In this document: positions 34,761 to 45,951 of the stretch, in pieces | How positions within the stretch are numbered: position 1 is the stretch's first letter | Layout: each line of letters starts with the position of its first letter | From: Branchiostoma floridae | Taxonomy: Eukaryota > Chordata > Leptocardii > Amphioxiformes > Branchiostomatidae | NCBI RefSeq assembly: GCF_000003815.2 | Contig: NC_049984.1 | Coordinates: 3,439,827 to 3,503,826 of the forward strand | Direction: 5' to 3' | Length of the DNA: 64,000 bases | Position numbers and translations under genes: made by a program | Notes under the pieces: generated by a model | What the model saw: the letters and a program-made list of their open reading frames with translations, nothing else | The model's database searches: none | What the model was told of the DNA's origin: nothing

Positions 34761-35614
34761 TCAGTAGCCCGGGGGGAGAACAGTGATAGTGAGACTATGG
34801 GCCACAACCAGCTGTCCCCCCGGCCCCACTGCCACCCCTGCTGGGGGGGATTCCGCACGGAGAGCGATGTGGCGGACGTACGTACCCCGGCCCGTGTACA
34901 TCACCACGCGCTTGTTACGTGAATCCACCACCATGATGTGACCGGAACCGTCCACACAGATGCCTTGGGGACGATTCAGGTAGGAACCACTCCGTCCCGG
35001 TCCTCCGAACTTCAGCACGTACCGGCCGGCCTTGTCGTACATGTAGATGAAGTTAGTGCCAAAGTCCGAGACGAAGATGTTGTTTTTCCCGTCAACGGCG
35101 ACGTACATCGGCTTCATTAGCCTCGGGCCGGTATCCCACAGGAGTTTCCCATCCGGCGTGAAGGCCTGCACACCACCACGGGAGAGACCGTCAGACCATG
35201 TGACGTAAACGTGGTTATTGCACAAGCCCACGGCCATTCCGCGGACCCCTCCCCGTGGCACAGTGTCAGGCAGGCCAAAGTTGGCTTTGAGATTACCATC
35301 TCTATTGACCTGTACCACGGAGTCAGGGCTGGCAGGGTACCCAAGCATCAAGACCCACAGATGACCATCCCTGTCGATGGACACAGCAGATGGCCTCTTT
35401 GATGAGTACCCTAGCCCTGGAGCAGCTTGTGGGAACTGGTGCAGGTAAACGCCTTCCATGCTATACACTTTGAGGCGGGCATGGTACATATCAGCCACCC
35501 AGATCTTGTTGTCGGGGGAAACTGCAACTCCGCGTGCTCTGCGCAGTTTTCCAGCCCCCGGCTCATCACCAAATGTGATGATGTGTGGCCTGCTGGCTTT
35601 GTCAGATGTTTCTG
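34761..35614 (-). CDS. NHL-receptor A exon 7: six-bladed NHL propeller
   Basis: Acceptor ATTCAG; the frame runs 284 codons to TGA. Six blade-like units each have a hydrophobic GVAV/SIDRDG/VAVDG-type start and a WVAD, FVSD or MVVD turn: RGVAVSPDNKIWVAD, SAVSIDRDGHLWVL, RGMAVGLCNNHVYVTW, MYVAVDGKNNIFVSD, QGICVDGSGHIMVVD and AGVAVGPGGQLVVA. The protein ends six residues after the last strand. As the C-terminal part of a type II protein it should be extracellular. There is no RING or B-box, so it is not a TRIM-NHL ubiquitin ligase. Confidence 0.9.
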
Positions 35615-35835
35615 CTGAATAAAAAAAAACATGGTCACATTGCTGAGGTAGGTAAGTCTCATGTGCATGCAATATGTCTTCATCATCATCATGTCTTGCT
35701 CAACATAAATGTTAAACTATGACTATAGCAATAGCAAAAACAGACAATTGTTTTTATACGTCATATTATGACATGAACTGTTCTGTTATGGGCACATCTT
35801 TAGCCTCCTTCACCGGCCTTTTTGGGAAGCTTGGC

Positions 35836-35868
<33 letters not shown>

Positions 35869-38800
35869 AGGTCGATTCGCGATTTTTAACCGGGAATATT
35901 ATGCCGGGAAAGGAATATATGTCGGGAAAGGAATATGCACCGGAAAGCTTGTACGGGCTAGGCGAAATCGGCTCCCCATGTGATATTGATGTGTACTAAA
36001 ATATTTTTGGTGTTTGTTTGTTACAGATACAAAGTTAGAAACAAAATATGAATTCCAGCGTATTTGATTTGAAACAAGTTTGAAAAAATCCAACGTTTTT
36101 CTTATTAAAAGAAAACATTTAAAAAAATGAAAATATTACAATGATAAAGATAAAAAGATAGAAGTTTTATCCCGAACCTCCAGTGCCCGTGGAACCCGGC
36201 ATGGTGATTGGTGCAGGTCCTGCTGCTTCCATCTCCGCAGTGATGCCGGGTGAGGGACCACGCCCATGGACCGGACTCACCTATAAACGGTTAGAACGGG
36301 TCAAGTTGTGAGTATGCGAAATTCTCAATTTCTTTCTATCACATCTGATTCAGTTCAGTAAATAAAGTCATTTGGGTGATATGACGGCATAAAGTTTCCT
36401 AAGGACAAGGACCTCATGTTTTAGCAACTTACAACTCAGCTAGCTATTGTAAGCTTTATCTGCTGTACAGTATGAATGGTGTATAGTTTAGTAAAAGTTA
36501 AGTGCAGTTTAGTAAAAATATGTTTGGATGTTTTATCATGTTTGGACATCGGCCATGCAGCAAAGAAGTCACCAATAGTCATCTGTTGCTTTATGAACAT
36601 AAAGTCTACACTGACGCTAAAGGAGGACCCAAAGAAACCAAAGGGAGCGTTGGAAGGTACTGACCTTGATGACGTCAGCAGATGTCACCTTGCCAGTCCC
36701 CATCAGTACAGCAGAACATTTCCAGGCACCGCTGTCTGTAGTTTTGGGTTCTGCCGTGATTGTAGTCGGCTGCAAAGGGGCCAAGGAGGGACCACGCCCA
36801 TGGACTGGAATCACCTAAACGGTTAGAATGGGCCAGATTGTGAACATACCTTTATTGGTCAGGGCTTGAAATACCTTTTTTTTGCCTACCTGCACTGGTA
36901 CAGGTAACATTGAAAATTACCTGCACCAGACAAATTTTACCTGCACCACTCTGAACTTAGAAAGTATGGATCATACTAAAGTTGTCAGGAACCATTGCTA
37001 TTTTTTCCTATATACATTATAGGTGGCAACAGAAAATACAGGTGATAACATTCCATATCCACCTATATCATAGGATATTTATGCCTAAAATCCAGTACAT
37101 GGACCAGTGCAGGTTGAGTGCAGGTAGACACAAGAAATACCTTCCCAGCTCCAATTTTACCTGCACTAATTATAACCTGCATATGCAGGTGGTATTTCGA
37201 GCCCTGTTAGAATAGTATGCAAATTCTCGATCGATTAGCATGGTATGCAAATTCTTTCTATCACATCTGATCTATTGTCGTGCAGAAAGGCCTATGGTGT
37301 GATATAATGGCACTAAGTTTTCTTAATAGTTTCCCAAGGACAGAAAGGGCTTTATGTTCTTGACAACGTATAATTACAATTCAGCTACTGTAAGGTTCAT
37401 CTTCTGTGTGCATGGTGGTGTTGTTACTGGAAAGCTCTGTTTGGACATCAGTGATGCAGCAAAGAAGTTTTCAATAGTTATCTGTTGCTTAATGAGCACA
37501 TAAGGAAGCCCAAGTACTGACCTTGATGACGTCAGCAGATGTCACCTTGTCAGTCCCCATCAGTACAGCAGAACTTTGCCAGGCACCACTGTCAGTAGTT
37601 TTGGGTCCTGCTATGGTTGTAGCCGGCTGTAAAAAAGGGTTGATTTTTTGAAACAATGTTGGCTGTGTCATATTCTTGGTGAGAGAGAAATATGTAGAAA
37701 TGTTTTTACATGCGTTAATGCATATGCTTGTTTGTGTCTTTGTATCGTGTTTTGTTGCTTGTTTCTCAATCCTTTATGTGTGAACATTCAGTATGATTCG
37801 GTAATAGACTTACAGAGCCATGGATCCCAGGATGGCGGTTGAAGTGCGTCAGGAGTACAGGTACCACGATCGCCAATGAAACCGTGGTAGCGAATGCCAG
37901 TGACAGAGACATGACAGTGTACAGCAGTGGTCGTCGTGACAGGCGACGACGTAGCCGTCCACAAATGGTGCTACTTTCTTTGGCTGAGCCTGCGGGCGGA
38001 CAGAAAAAAGACACGATTTGTGTTGGATCTAGCTTAGTTACAAACCCATTACCAACTGATGAAATCAAGTTCCTCTGCGATAACCACAGAGCCATCATTT
38101 ATGTAATGTTCGAACTGTGTATTAGTTCATCAAGTATCATGCAGCAGCTCTACTTTGAAAAGTTTCCTTCCCTGAGTGTATACTAATGATGATTGTAACA
38201 ATATACTAGTACCTCTATTTGATTTTTTTTACCCTTTAAAGAGAGGAATGTCACAACTCTTCTGTAACACCAACCTGGAGCTTGTGGGGCCTGGTTGGAG
38301 TTGTACATCGGGTTTGGTCGCAGCTGGTTGAAGACGTCCTGCGGGTTTGATAGCGGATTTGGCCCGCCCGGCACTTGTTGGGCCCCGCCGGTCGGTCTTC
38401 CTGGCCTCGGGGTGGAGGGGACAGCAGGCGCGTCTCGGTTCAGAGCTGGCCCGAGACGCATCCCGAACGATTCTCCATCCTCATACACGTGTGTGGCGGC
38501 CGCCACAGGTTGGGCCCCATCGGTGGTTCGTCCTGGCCTCGGGGTGGGGGGGACAGGCGGGGCGCTGCGAGGATCTCCCTTCAGAGGTGGTCCGAGACGC
38601 ATCCCGAACGCGTCTCCATCCTCATACGTGTGTGTGGCTGGACCAGACACCGCCTGGCCGTCTGCTGTTGGACCACCCGAAGCTGCCATCTCGGGTTGGG
38701 ATGGCCCACCGACCTCTTTCGGAGTTGTTTGTTGGCCATTATCACTTCCATCGGGTCCTATTTGAGAATAACCATTTGATGTTAGCCTTTTCGAGTGACG

Positions 38801-41800
38801 TATTAGAAATTAATGTTTCTCATTAATTATACACACAACGTTACATTTGCATAAATCATATGATATCAGCGCCTAATATCTGGTCTGTCTAACTATTGCT
38901 TTAGATGTACCCTCATATACCCTGTTAGATTTAGAAATATGCGTGTTACTATTTACATATAATACAGACTCGAGAGTGGTGGTCATGAGATTCAGATATT
39001 TCCTGAGGGAATTGTGCACTGCGTCTGGGTAAATTATGGTTTTACAATGAGTGAAAACTACGTCTACAGTTATAGATCATGGTAGAATAAGCCACAGTCA
39101 TTCAGCGCCTAATATCTGGTCTGCCTAACTAATACTTTACATGTACCCTCTTATACCATGAGAAAATTTGCTACTATTCATTATAGTAAATATTCGGGGG
39201 TTGGTAATGAGATTGAGATATGTAGCGAGGGAATTTTCCACGGCGTCTGTGTAAACCATGGTTTTACAACGAGTGAAAACTAAGTCTACAGTTATAGATC
39301 ATGATAGAATAACCCACAATCATTCAGCGCCTAATATCTGGTCTGCCTAACTAATACTTTACATGTACACTCTTATTACCTCCATGAAATGTCATGGAGG
39401 TTATATTTTACCCAGCGTTTGTGTGTGTGTGTGTGTGTGTGTCTGTCTGTCTGTCAACAAGATAACTCAAGAACGGCTGGATGGATCAGTTTCATACTTG
39501 GTGTGTTGGTGGGGTGTGATGAAAGCTGGAAGTGATTAGATTTTGGGCCCCCTAGCGGCTTCCCTTGGTACTGCAGCGCAACTTCCGGTTTTGCTATCTC
39601 GTGTTCTGAACACGCTATGGTCACGATTTTTGAGTGTTAGATAGCTCTTGTGCTCAGGAATAAGTGACATAAGTTTTGGCCCCCTACCGACTAGGTTTGG
39701 GATAGCAGGGGCATTTTTGTCAAAAACTTCTGAAGAGAATAACTCAAGAAGGGAACAAAGGATTTTCATGATTTTTGGTATGTAGGTACAATGTTGTACA
39801 ATATAAGATACTAATTATGCAAAATAGGAGTACATTTGCATAATTAATGAGAATATTCTATCATAGCAGTTTTTTCAATGTATCTCTTGTCCCGGACATG
39901 ATATAGTCTTGACATTTAGGTGGTAAATAGCTTGCAGTGTCATGACAAAGTGGGGCAGATTTCAGCCCCCTAACATATAATTTCGGAACTGCAGGGGCGT
40001 TTTTGTCAAGACATTCCAAAGAGGATAACTGCAGAAAGGATTGACGGATTGGCATCATTTTAGGGTGCAGGTAGCTTAGGCAAAGGTGTTCATAATGATA
40101 TACATGTTATGCAAAAGAGGACCTTATTTGCATAATTAATGAGGAAATTGTATAATACCATTATTAGCAATAACTGGACTTCAATAAATGTAACACTTAT
40201 TAATTATGATACATGGAATATAAGCAGATACCAAATATGGTAATGAGGAACTTATTTGCATAATTTAAGTAAAAATTGCAAAGCCGCTTTATGTCTAATG
40301 ATTGGAATTTTATACTTGTGAGATGTGTACGTTAGTCAATGATGAACAACACCACGCATAAATTATGTTAATATATTAGTCAATTGCATAAAATTTACAA
40401 AAGCTCTAAATTTTCATGGAGGTATGAGGTCGCCGAACTCTAGTACTCTGTTATATTTTTAAATATGCATGAGAAAAATTGTTACTATTCATTATAGTAA
40501 AGATTCGAAAATGGTTGTGATGAGAATAAGATATGGGCTCGAACTGCGTCTTGGTAAATCGTCGTTTTACAACGAGTGCAAACCAAGTCTAAAGTTATGG
40601 ATCATGATGGAATAACCCACAATCATTCTGCGCCTAATGCCTAGTCTGCCTAACTAATACTTCACATGTACCCTCTTATATCTGCTATATTTTCAAATAT
40701 GCATAAGAACAATGGTTACTACTTACATACAGACTCCTACGGGGCGGGGGGCGGTTAATAAGATTGAGATATGCACCGGAGGAATTTTCCACGGCGTCTG
40801 GGTAAATCATGGTTTCACAACGAATACAAACTGAGTCTTAAGTTATAGATCATAATAGAATAGTCAACAATCATCTACGGCCTAATATCTGGTCAGCCGA
40901 ACTAATACTTTAGCTCTTAGATTTCGAAATATGCGTGTCACTATTTACATATAGTACAGACTCGAGAGTGATGGTCATGAGATTCGGATATTTGCTGAGG
41001 GAATTGTCCACTGCGTCTGGGTAAATCATTGTTTCACAACGAGTGCAAATCAAGTCTAAACTTATAGATCATGATGGAATAACCCAAAATCATTAAGCGC
41101 ATAATATCTGATCTGCCTAACTAATACTTTACATTTATCCTCATATACCCTGCTATATTTTCAAATATGCATGAGAAAAATTGTTACTATTCATTATAGT
41201 AAATATTCGAAAGTGGTTGTAATGAGATTAAGATATGGTCTCGAACTGCGTCTTGGTAAATCGTCGTTTCACAACGAGTGCAAATCAAGTCTAAAGTTAT
41301 GGATCATGATGGAATAACCACAGTCATTCAGCGCCTAATATCTGGTCTGCCTAACTAATACTTTACATGTACCCTCTTATACCCTGTTATATTTTCAAAT
41401 ATGCATGAAAAAAATTATTACTTTTCATTATAGTAAAAACTCGAGAGTAGTGGTAATGAGATTGAGATATGCACCGGATGAATTGTGCACTGCGCCTGGT
41501 TGAATCATGGTTTCACAACGACTGTAAACTAGGTCTGGAGTTATAGATCATGTCTGTGCCAAATATCTGGTCTGCCTAACTAATACTTTACATGTACACT
41601 CTTATACTCTGTTATATTTTTAAATATGCATGAGAAAAATCGTTACTATTCATATATAGTACAGACTCGAGAGTGGTGGTAATGAGATTCAGATGTGTCG
41701 TGAGAGAATGTTTCCACAGCGCCTGGCTCAATCATGGTTCTATTACATTTATAATATAAACTAAGTCTTGCAGGATATCAGAGTCGTTTAGTTGCACATA

Positions 41801-44800
41801 TCTGGTTTTCCTATTCTTTATGTGTACCTTCGTTTCCTGTTATATTTTCAATTTTGAACCAGCCTGACAACAACCATTACTAATATATTGCAGACTCCTA
41901 CGTTGAAATAATGAGATTTAAAAACCTCTAGAGTGTTTCCTCTGCGCTTAAGCCATACCGTACTCCAGAGGAGAGTGTTCCAGTTCTGCTAGTAATATTT
42001 TTCTGGATCCCAAAATTTCATTGTATCGACCACTTTTTCAATTGAACCTGGACAATGGAGCAGTTGCAATATAACGGATTAACCCCCTCGAGTACCCTCC
42101 AAATCACAGCCAAGTGCAACACATTATAATGCGAACTGCCATTGTACAAAGTTCAACTTGGTAGCTCTTAAGAAATATTTGGTTGAGCTTGAAAATTTCC
42201 TTTGCAATGTGTTTCTGGATACTTGTTTGACAACTTGTAATCTTAGTAACTTTATTTCCCACTTGCTTTTGGTCACAATTGGGCTTTGGTCTTTGTCAAT
42301 CATCCCATTGAAACCCATACTTTAGATTTAGAAAAAGGGCCTTTAGATTTAGAAAATGGTGAGCCCTCCGGAAATCGAGGTCCGATCTTAAAAACAATGT
42401 TTGCAGCATGTGTGTGAATAGTTTTATTATTTTCCATTTTCCATCCTTAGCAACCTAATTCTTCTATTCATTTGACCCTTAAGTTGACCTGGAGCTGTAG
42501 CAATTATCCCATAGGAACCAATAGTTAAGGCATTATTCCCATCATGCATCACACCCTATGGGTCTGCATGAAGGGGCAATACTCAGTTACTGGATTATAA
42601 ATAGTCCATTTTGCTGATCTGTGATTAATTGTTACAAATTTAGTCGATTTTGTGCACATAAATATGTGGTCGTTTAGAAAATAGCACCCTCCTCTGTGGG
42701 AAATATGGCTTTAAGTAATAAGTCATGGTTTCGCAACAATTGTAACTACTGCTAGTAGTAGTAGTAGTAGATTTTATGATAATCACTTAGTGGCAAATAT
42801 ACCTCTACTGTTACGCCGAGTAAAGGGGTGTGCCGAATTCGCGACTGTGAGTTAATCTTTAGGCTGCTGTAATAAAAACAATTTCCCTTTTGTTATGACT
42901 GGATATCTGATGCATATTCAAAATACAGAACACGCTCACGTACGCGTTAAACAACATGTACCCTATGTAGGTTTGAAATAAAAGTCTTACTGGAGAGAAG
43001 GTTTCTCCAACTTTGCAGAGGAGCAATACAAAACGATTAGAAAGTAACGACAAGTTTACTTTAAGAGACAACAAATGTATGATCATTTTACCGTGGGGAC
43101 CTTGTCAAAGCTAGGCAGTTGTACGTACATAACGACCATCTTGGTAAGGAAAGTAAGTCAGCAGGGATTAACTAAAAACTAGAAACAGAGTACTAAAAAA
43201 CAGGCGGAGCTGAACTTGAAGAGAATACAAACTGTTTGGGTTGCTTGAAATAGAAATGACCAAATATGGAGAACAAGGCAGATAAGAAAGATTTTCGTAC
43301 ACAAAAATTTACCTGGCAGAATCTAGCTCCAGTAGAAATGAAAGACTAATGGAAAAATTGACCAGCAACCGACGAAAAGTTAAACAGTGACGGTTTGGTC
43401 TCGTGTCTTCATAAGGTACTTAAATTGTCTTGTCGCAATATTGTTACCTTAAACTCTAATTGTCTTATTTTAATGTACCCTTAACATTACAAAATATCTT
43501 GTTGTAATGGACAATGTTCGCGGTGGTTTAAGAGTTCGCGGTGAAGTGAAAATACATCCACCGCGAACATTTCTGCATTTACAGTATTGCACGGATCCTG
43601 TCAACAGTTGGTTTACATGAAAATTCATGACGGGAATATACTTATTTGTTATTGTTTAGCAACAAATGCTAGTCTTTAAATCTCGGCTTGCTATGTCGGA
43701 CTAAAATCGTGCGTCTTATAAAATAAGTATGATAATCAACAGGATGATATTAAAATTAACTCAAGAATGGGTAAAACTTTTGAATCCTGCTACAGTGATT
43801 GTAGTTAAGACCACAAACTGTCGCATTTTGGAATAAAAAGAAGGCTACAATATTCAATACTTTGTCACTACAAATGACCAAATATTCTATGAGGGACAAA
43901 AACCGGCATCTTAGGACAGGTCGGAATGATAACCGATAAGATGATAATGTGGTTGTTGATTAACATGAAAATTCATGATTGGAATATACTTATTCAATAC
44001 ATTTTGGCAACAACTGCTAGCCTCGGAAATTCCTACTTAATATGCGGCACTAAATCAGTTGTCCTCTAAAACAGGTATCGTAAGTTGGCATAAGAATACA
44101 GCGTTTAATTAAAGTTTATTTAATACTTGCCCGTGGGCTAATTGCAGGTAACATAAGAAATTCAAACAGTGTAAAAACAACATCACAAGTGTCTACTCTT
44201 GCTCGTCTAAAGCTAGTAAAAGCTAACTCTAGATCCTGGTTATTGGGTTCGACTCCTTTTTTAAAGACAGTGGAAGACGAAAGACCCCACTTTTTCTATT
44301 ATTTGTGGGTTTTGTGATGTTAAAAGGAGAACCTTGTTTTCTTAATAATAATAAAAATAATTGACTGGATAATACTACGTATACCACAAGAATGAGTAAA
44401 AATTTNNNNNNNNNNNNNNNNNNNNNNNNNNNNNNNNNNNNNNNNNNNNNNNNNNNNNNNNNNNNNNNNNNNNNNNNNNNNNNNNNNNNNNNNNNNNNNN
44501 NNNNNACTTTTCTGTTGCCTACAGGGTACGAGGGCCCACAGTGACAAATTCGTTTTGAATGTTTACATAGTGCTATAGATTGCTTTCCTAGTTGATTTCT
44601 ATTTGATTCTAGCATTGATGACGTTACGTTTGTAATTGCATATAGTGTTCTAAACTGCTTTTTAGTTGATTTTCATTTAATTTTATCATTGATGAGGTAA
44701 CGTTTCCCCTGTTAACGCTTAACTGTGGGCAAACAGTGAGAAAAACATGTTTAAATGGTTTGGTTCAATGTATGAATGCAATGTATTTTACAATGTTAAC

Positions 44801-45951
44801 ATTGGAACTTATCCTAAGTGTTGTCCTAGTTAGTTAACCGGGCTTGTTCTATTCCAAATAAGTACATGTATCTATCTGTATCTACTCGTATATAGCCGGT
44901 ATAACCGTCCTTTGGTGTAACACACCAGCTAATAGGAAAGTATTAAAAGGAAGTTCGACGAAAATCCCCTTGTAATCAACAAACAATGGGTGTGAAATAT
45001 TATTCCCTGTCCTTTGCCTGCTGCAATTACAAGATCAGTGACAATTGGCATGTGTAATTAAAAGAATGGACAGAGAAGGCGTGTCCTCGCTAGAAATCTA
45101 CTGGTTGTAACGCAGTAAAAAAAAAACAATCCCCTCCCCTCAGCAAGTACAGTTGTTAGTGAGGTGAGAGTATGGGAGCCTTGCGGTAAGGGGGAATCAC
45201 ATTGAAGTTGCGGTACGTTGGTGGCGGCGCTGTGGCCGAGCGATTTGACAGAACTCTCAACGACTTTCATCGATAAAAAACTTTTTTTAATGCTTCGTGT
45301 ATTTTGTTATCTTTTTAGTGATACTTGTACGTTTTGCATAATATTCCCATTATAAAGTCAAAGGTAACACAAATTCAACCTATAACTCAGCGACGCCGCA
45401 AAAGTACCACAGGCCAGTGAAATATTTCCTTAAACTGACTAGAATGATACTCAGGATAATTTGAACTGACCTGGCAGATCTAGATCCGCGTTGTACATCG
45501 GATTCAGTGGCAGGTTGACGATGTCTTCCTCCCGCATCCAGTAGACACCGGCCCTCTTGGCGTTTCTCCGTTTGGGGAGGAGAAACCGCGACGGAGTTTC
45601 TCCGGAAGGACGCGGCGGGCCCCCCGTAGTTTCTCCAGAGAGACGCGGCGGTTCTCTCGGGGTGTCTCCGGAGGGACGAGACGGTCCTTCCCGACGAGGA
45701 CGGTTCTTTTTCGGGGGAAGAGGCGGCGGCACCTCAGAAGCCTTTTGGAGAGAAGCCATCGGAGTATAGCCGTTGTCTACGATAGGTGACATAGGAGTGT
45801 AGCCAGTGTCTACGAGAGAAGCCATTGGCGTATAGCCATTGTTTACGATCGGAGCCATTGGCATGTAGCCATTTTCTTCACGTGTAGACCCTCCTGTCGG
45901 GCTGTTTTCTGTTTGGGTCTGCTGAAGTTCGCCTACCGGACCCTCCGCCAT
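34761..45951 (-). CDS. NHL-receptor A: type II single-pass membrane protein with YxPM-repeat tail and NHL propeller
   Basis: Seven coding exons on the minus strand: 45951-45471, 38757-38275, 37989-37814, 37626-37522, 36769-36665, 36280-36178 and 35614-34761. All are GT-AG and in phase, totalling 768 residues. Order: cytoplasmic tail (1-341) with YMPM/YTPM at 29, 40, 51 and 62, PPPLPPKK at 75-82, NPMY at 150 and 309, and YEDG at 205 and 252. A basic RLRRRLSRR precedes one membrane span (about 343-371). A Ser/Thr-rich repeated stalk and six NHL blades to the C-terminus follow. No signal peptide is present and positive charges sit N-terminal to the span, so type II topology is inferred. Family knowledge: pYxxM binds PI3K p85 SH2 domains, NPxY binds PTB domains, PxxPxK binds SH3 domains, and NHL propellers bind proteins or RNA. 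No named ortholog is recognised; function is unknown. Confidence 0.85.
35800..35970. mobile_element. Copy A-specific insertion of an interspersed repeat
   Basis: Matches 24520-24690 and is missing at the corresponding place in copy B (about 50715-50735). It includes a run of about 20 G (35849-35868). It lies in the intron between exons 6 and 7. Confidence 0.65.
36178..37626 (-). CDS. NHL-receptor A exons 4-6: repeated extracellular stalk
   Basis: Exon 4 (37626-37522) and exon 5 (36769-36665) each encode 35 residues of the same module: PATTIAGPKTTDSGAW with SSAVLMGTDKVTSADVIK, and PTTITAEPKTTDSGAW with CSAVLMGTGKVTSADVIK. Exon 6 (36280-36178) starts VSPVHGRGPS. A closely similar VIPVHGRGPS segment lies directly upstream of exon 5, with an in-frame acceptor at 36814. 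Exon 5 could therefore begin 15 codons earlier (50 residues, total 783). The longer form would use GTTTAG; the shorter uses the pyrimidine-rich CCCCTTTGCAG and is preferred. Confidence 0.75.
36860..37206. mobile_element. GGCTCGAAATAC-family element, copy 2
   Basis: Starts CAGGGCTTGAAATACC and ends GGTATTTCGAGCCCTG; homologous to 3-333. It is present in both duplicate segments at the same place (51586-51932), so it predates the duplication or was spread by conversion. Confidence 0.85.
37814..37989 (-). CDS. NHL-receptor A exon 3: transmembrane segment
   Basis: 58 codons plus split ends. RLRRRLSRRP is followed by about 29 uncharged residues beginning LLYTVMSLSLAF and ending VPVLLTHF, then NRHPGIHGS before the GTAAGT donor. 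The single hydrophobic stretch and basic N-side flank define the membrane anchor. Confidence 0.85.
38275..38757 (-). CDS. NHL-receptor A exon 2: YEDG/NPMY cytoplasmic segment
   Basis: 161 codons, Pro/Gly-rich. Two tandem units of about 45 residues each read ATHxYEDGxxFGMRLGP, then xPxTPRPGRxTxGAQxV. The exon ends with QLRPNPMYNSNQ. Phase 1 at both ends, so it could be skipped without a frame change. Confidence 0.85.
38850..41870. repeat. Satellite of ~230-base units in intron 1, copy A
   Basis: The marker GCGCCTAATATCTGGTCTGC (with variants) recurs near 38868, 39104, 39326, 40630, 40880, 41097, 41331 and 41555. It is spaced about 218-249 bases once the insertion at 39376-40443 is removed. 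Each unit also contains TTTTCAAATATGCATGAGAA and AAGTTATxGATCATGATxGAA. Copy B has about five units (53640-54780). Confidence 0.88.
39376..40443 (+). mobile_element. Helitron-like element inserted in the intron satellite
   Basis: Starts TTACCTCCATGAAATGTCAT and ends GGTCGCCGAACTCTAG. The flanks CACTCTTA and TACTCTG join to give exactly the sequence of other satellite units (CACTCTTATACTCTG near 41600). The insertion was therefore between A and T without target duplication, with a CTAG 3' end, as for Helitrons. The 5' end does not start TC. It is absent from copy B. Confidence 0.75.
43600..44120. repeat. ~345-base tandem units in intron 1, copy A
   Basis: ACATGAAAATTCATGACxGG followed by AATATACTTATT and ACAACTGCTAGC-like words occurs near 43615 and 43965. 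Related units near 56135, 56300, 56650 and 57230 lie in copy B. Confidence 0.65.
44406..44505. other. Assembly gap (100 N)
   Basis: Exactly 100 N in intron 1 of NHL-receptor A; no exon is affected. Confidence 1.
45471..45951 (-). CDS. NHL-receptor A exon 1: YxPM repeat tail
   Basis: The start is the ATG at 45951 (context GCGAGATGG, MAEGP). The upstream frame contains no better ATG. Four 11-residue repeats carry Y-M/T-P-M at residues 29, 40, 51 and 62, each preceded by NG or TG, with PIVxN or SLVDT spacers. PPPLPPKKNRPRR follows, then three Pro-Ser-Gly-Glu-Thr-rich repeats (RPSGDTPRE, PRLSGETTGG, PRPSGETPSR) and a basic stretch LPKRRNAKR. The end is LNPMYNADLDLPG, with donor GTCAGT in phase 1. 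Confidence 0.88.

Noticed and set aside
36476-36826. 116-codon plus-strand frame identical at 51202-51552
   Set aside because: Identity reflects the converted or duplicated tract. It runs antisense to stalk exon 5 and has no protein features.
38295-38826. Three plus-strand frames of 130-160 codons
   Set aside because: Antisense shadows of the GC-rich exon 2 of NHL-receptor A, repeated at 53088-53616 opposite gene B.
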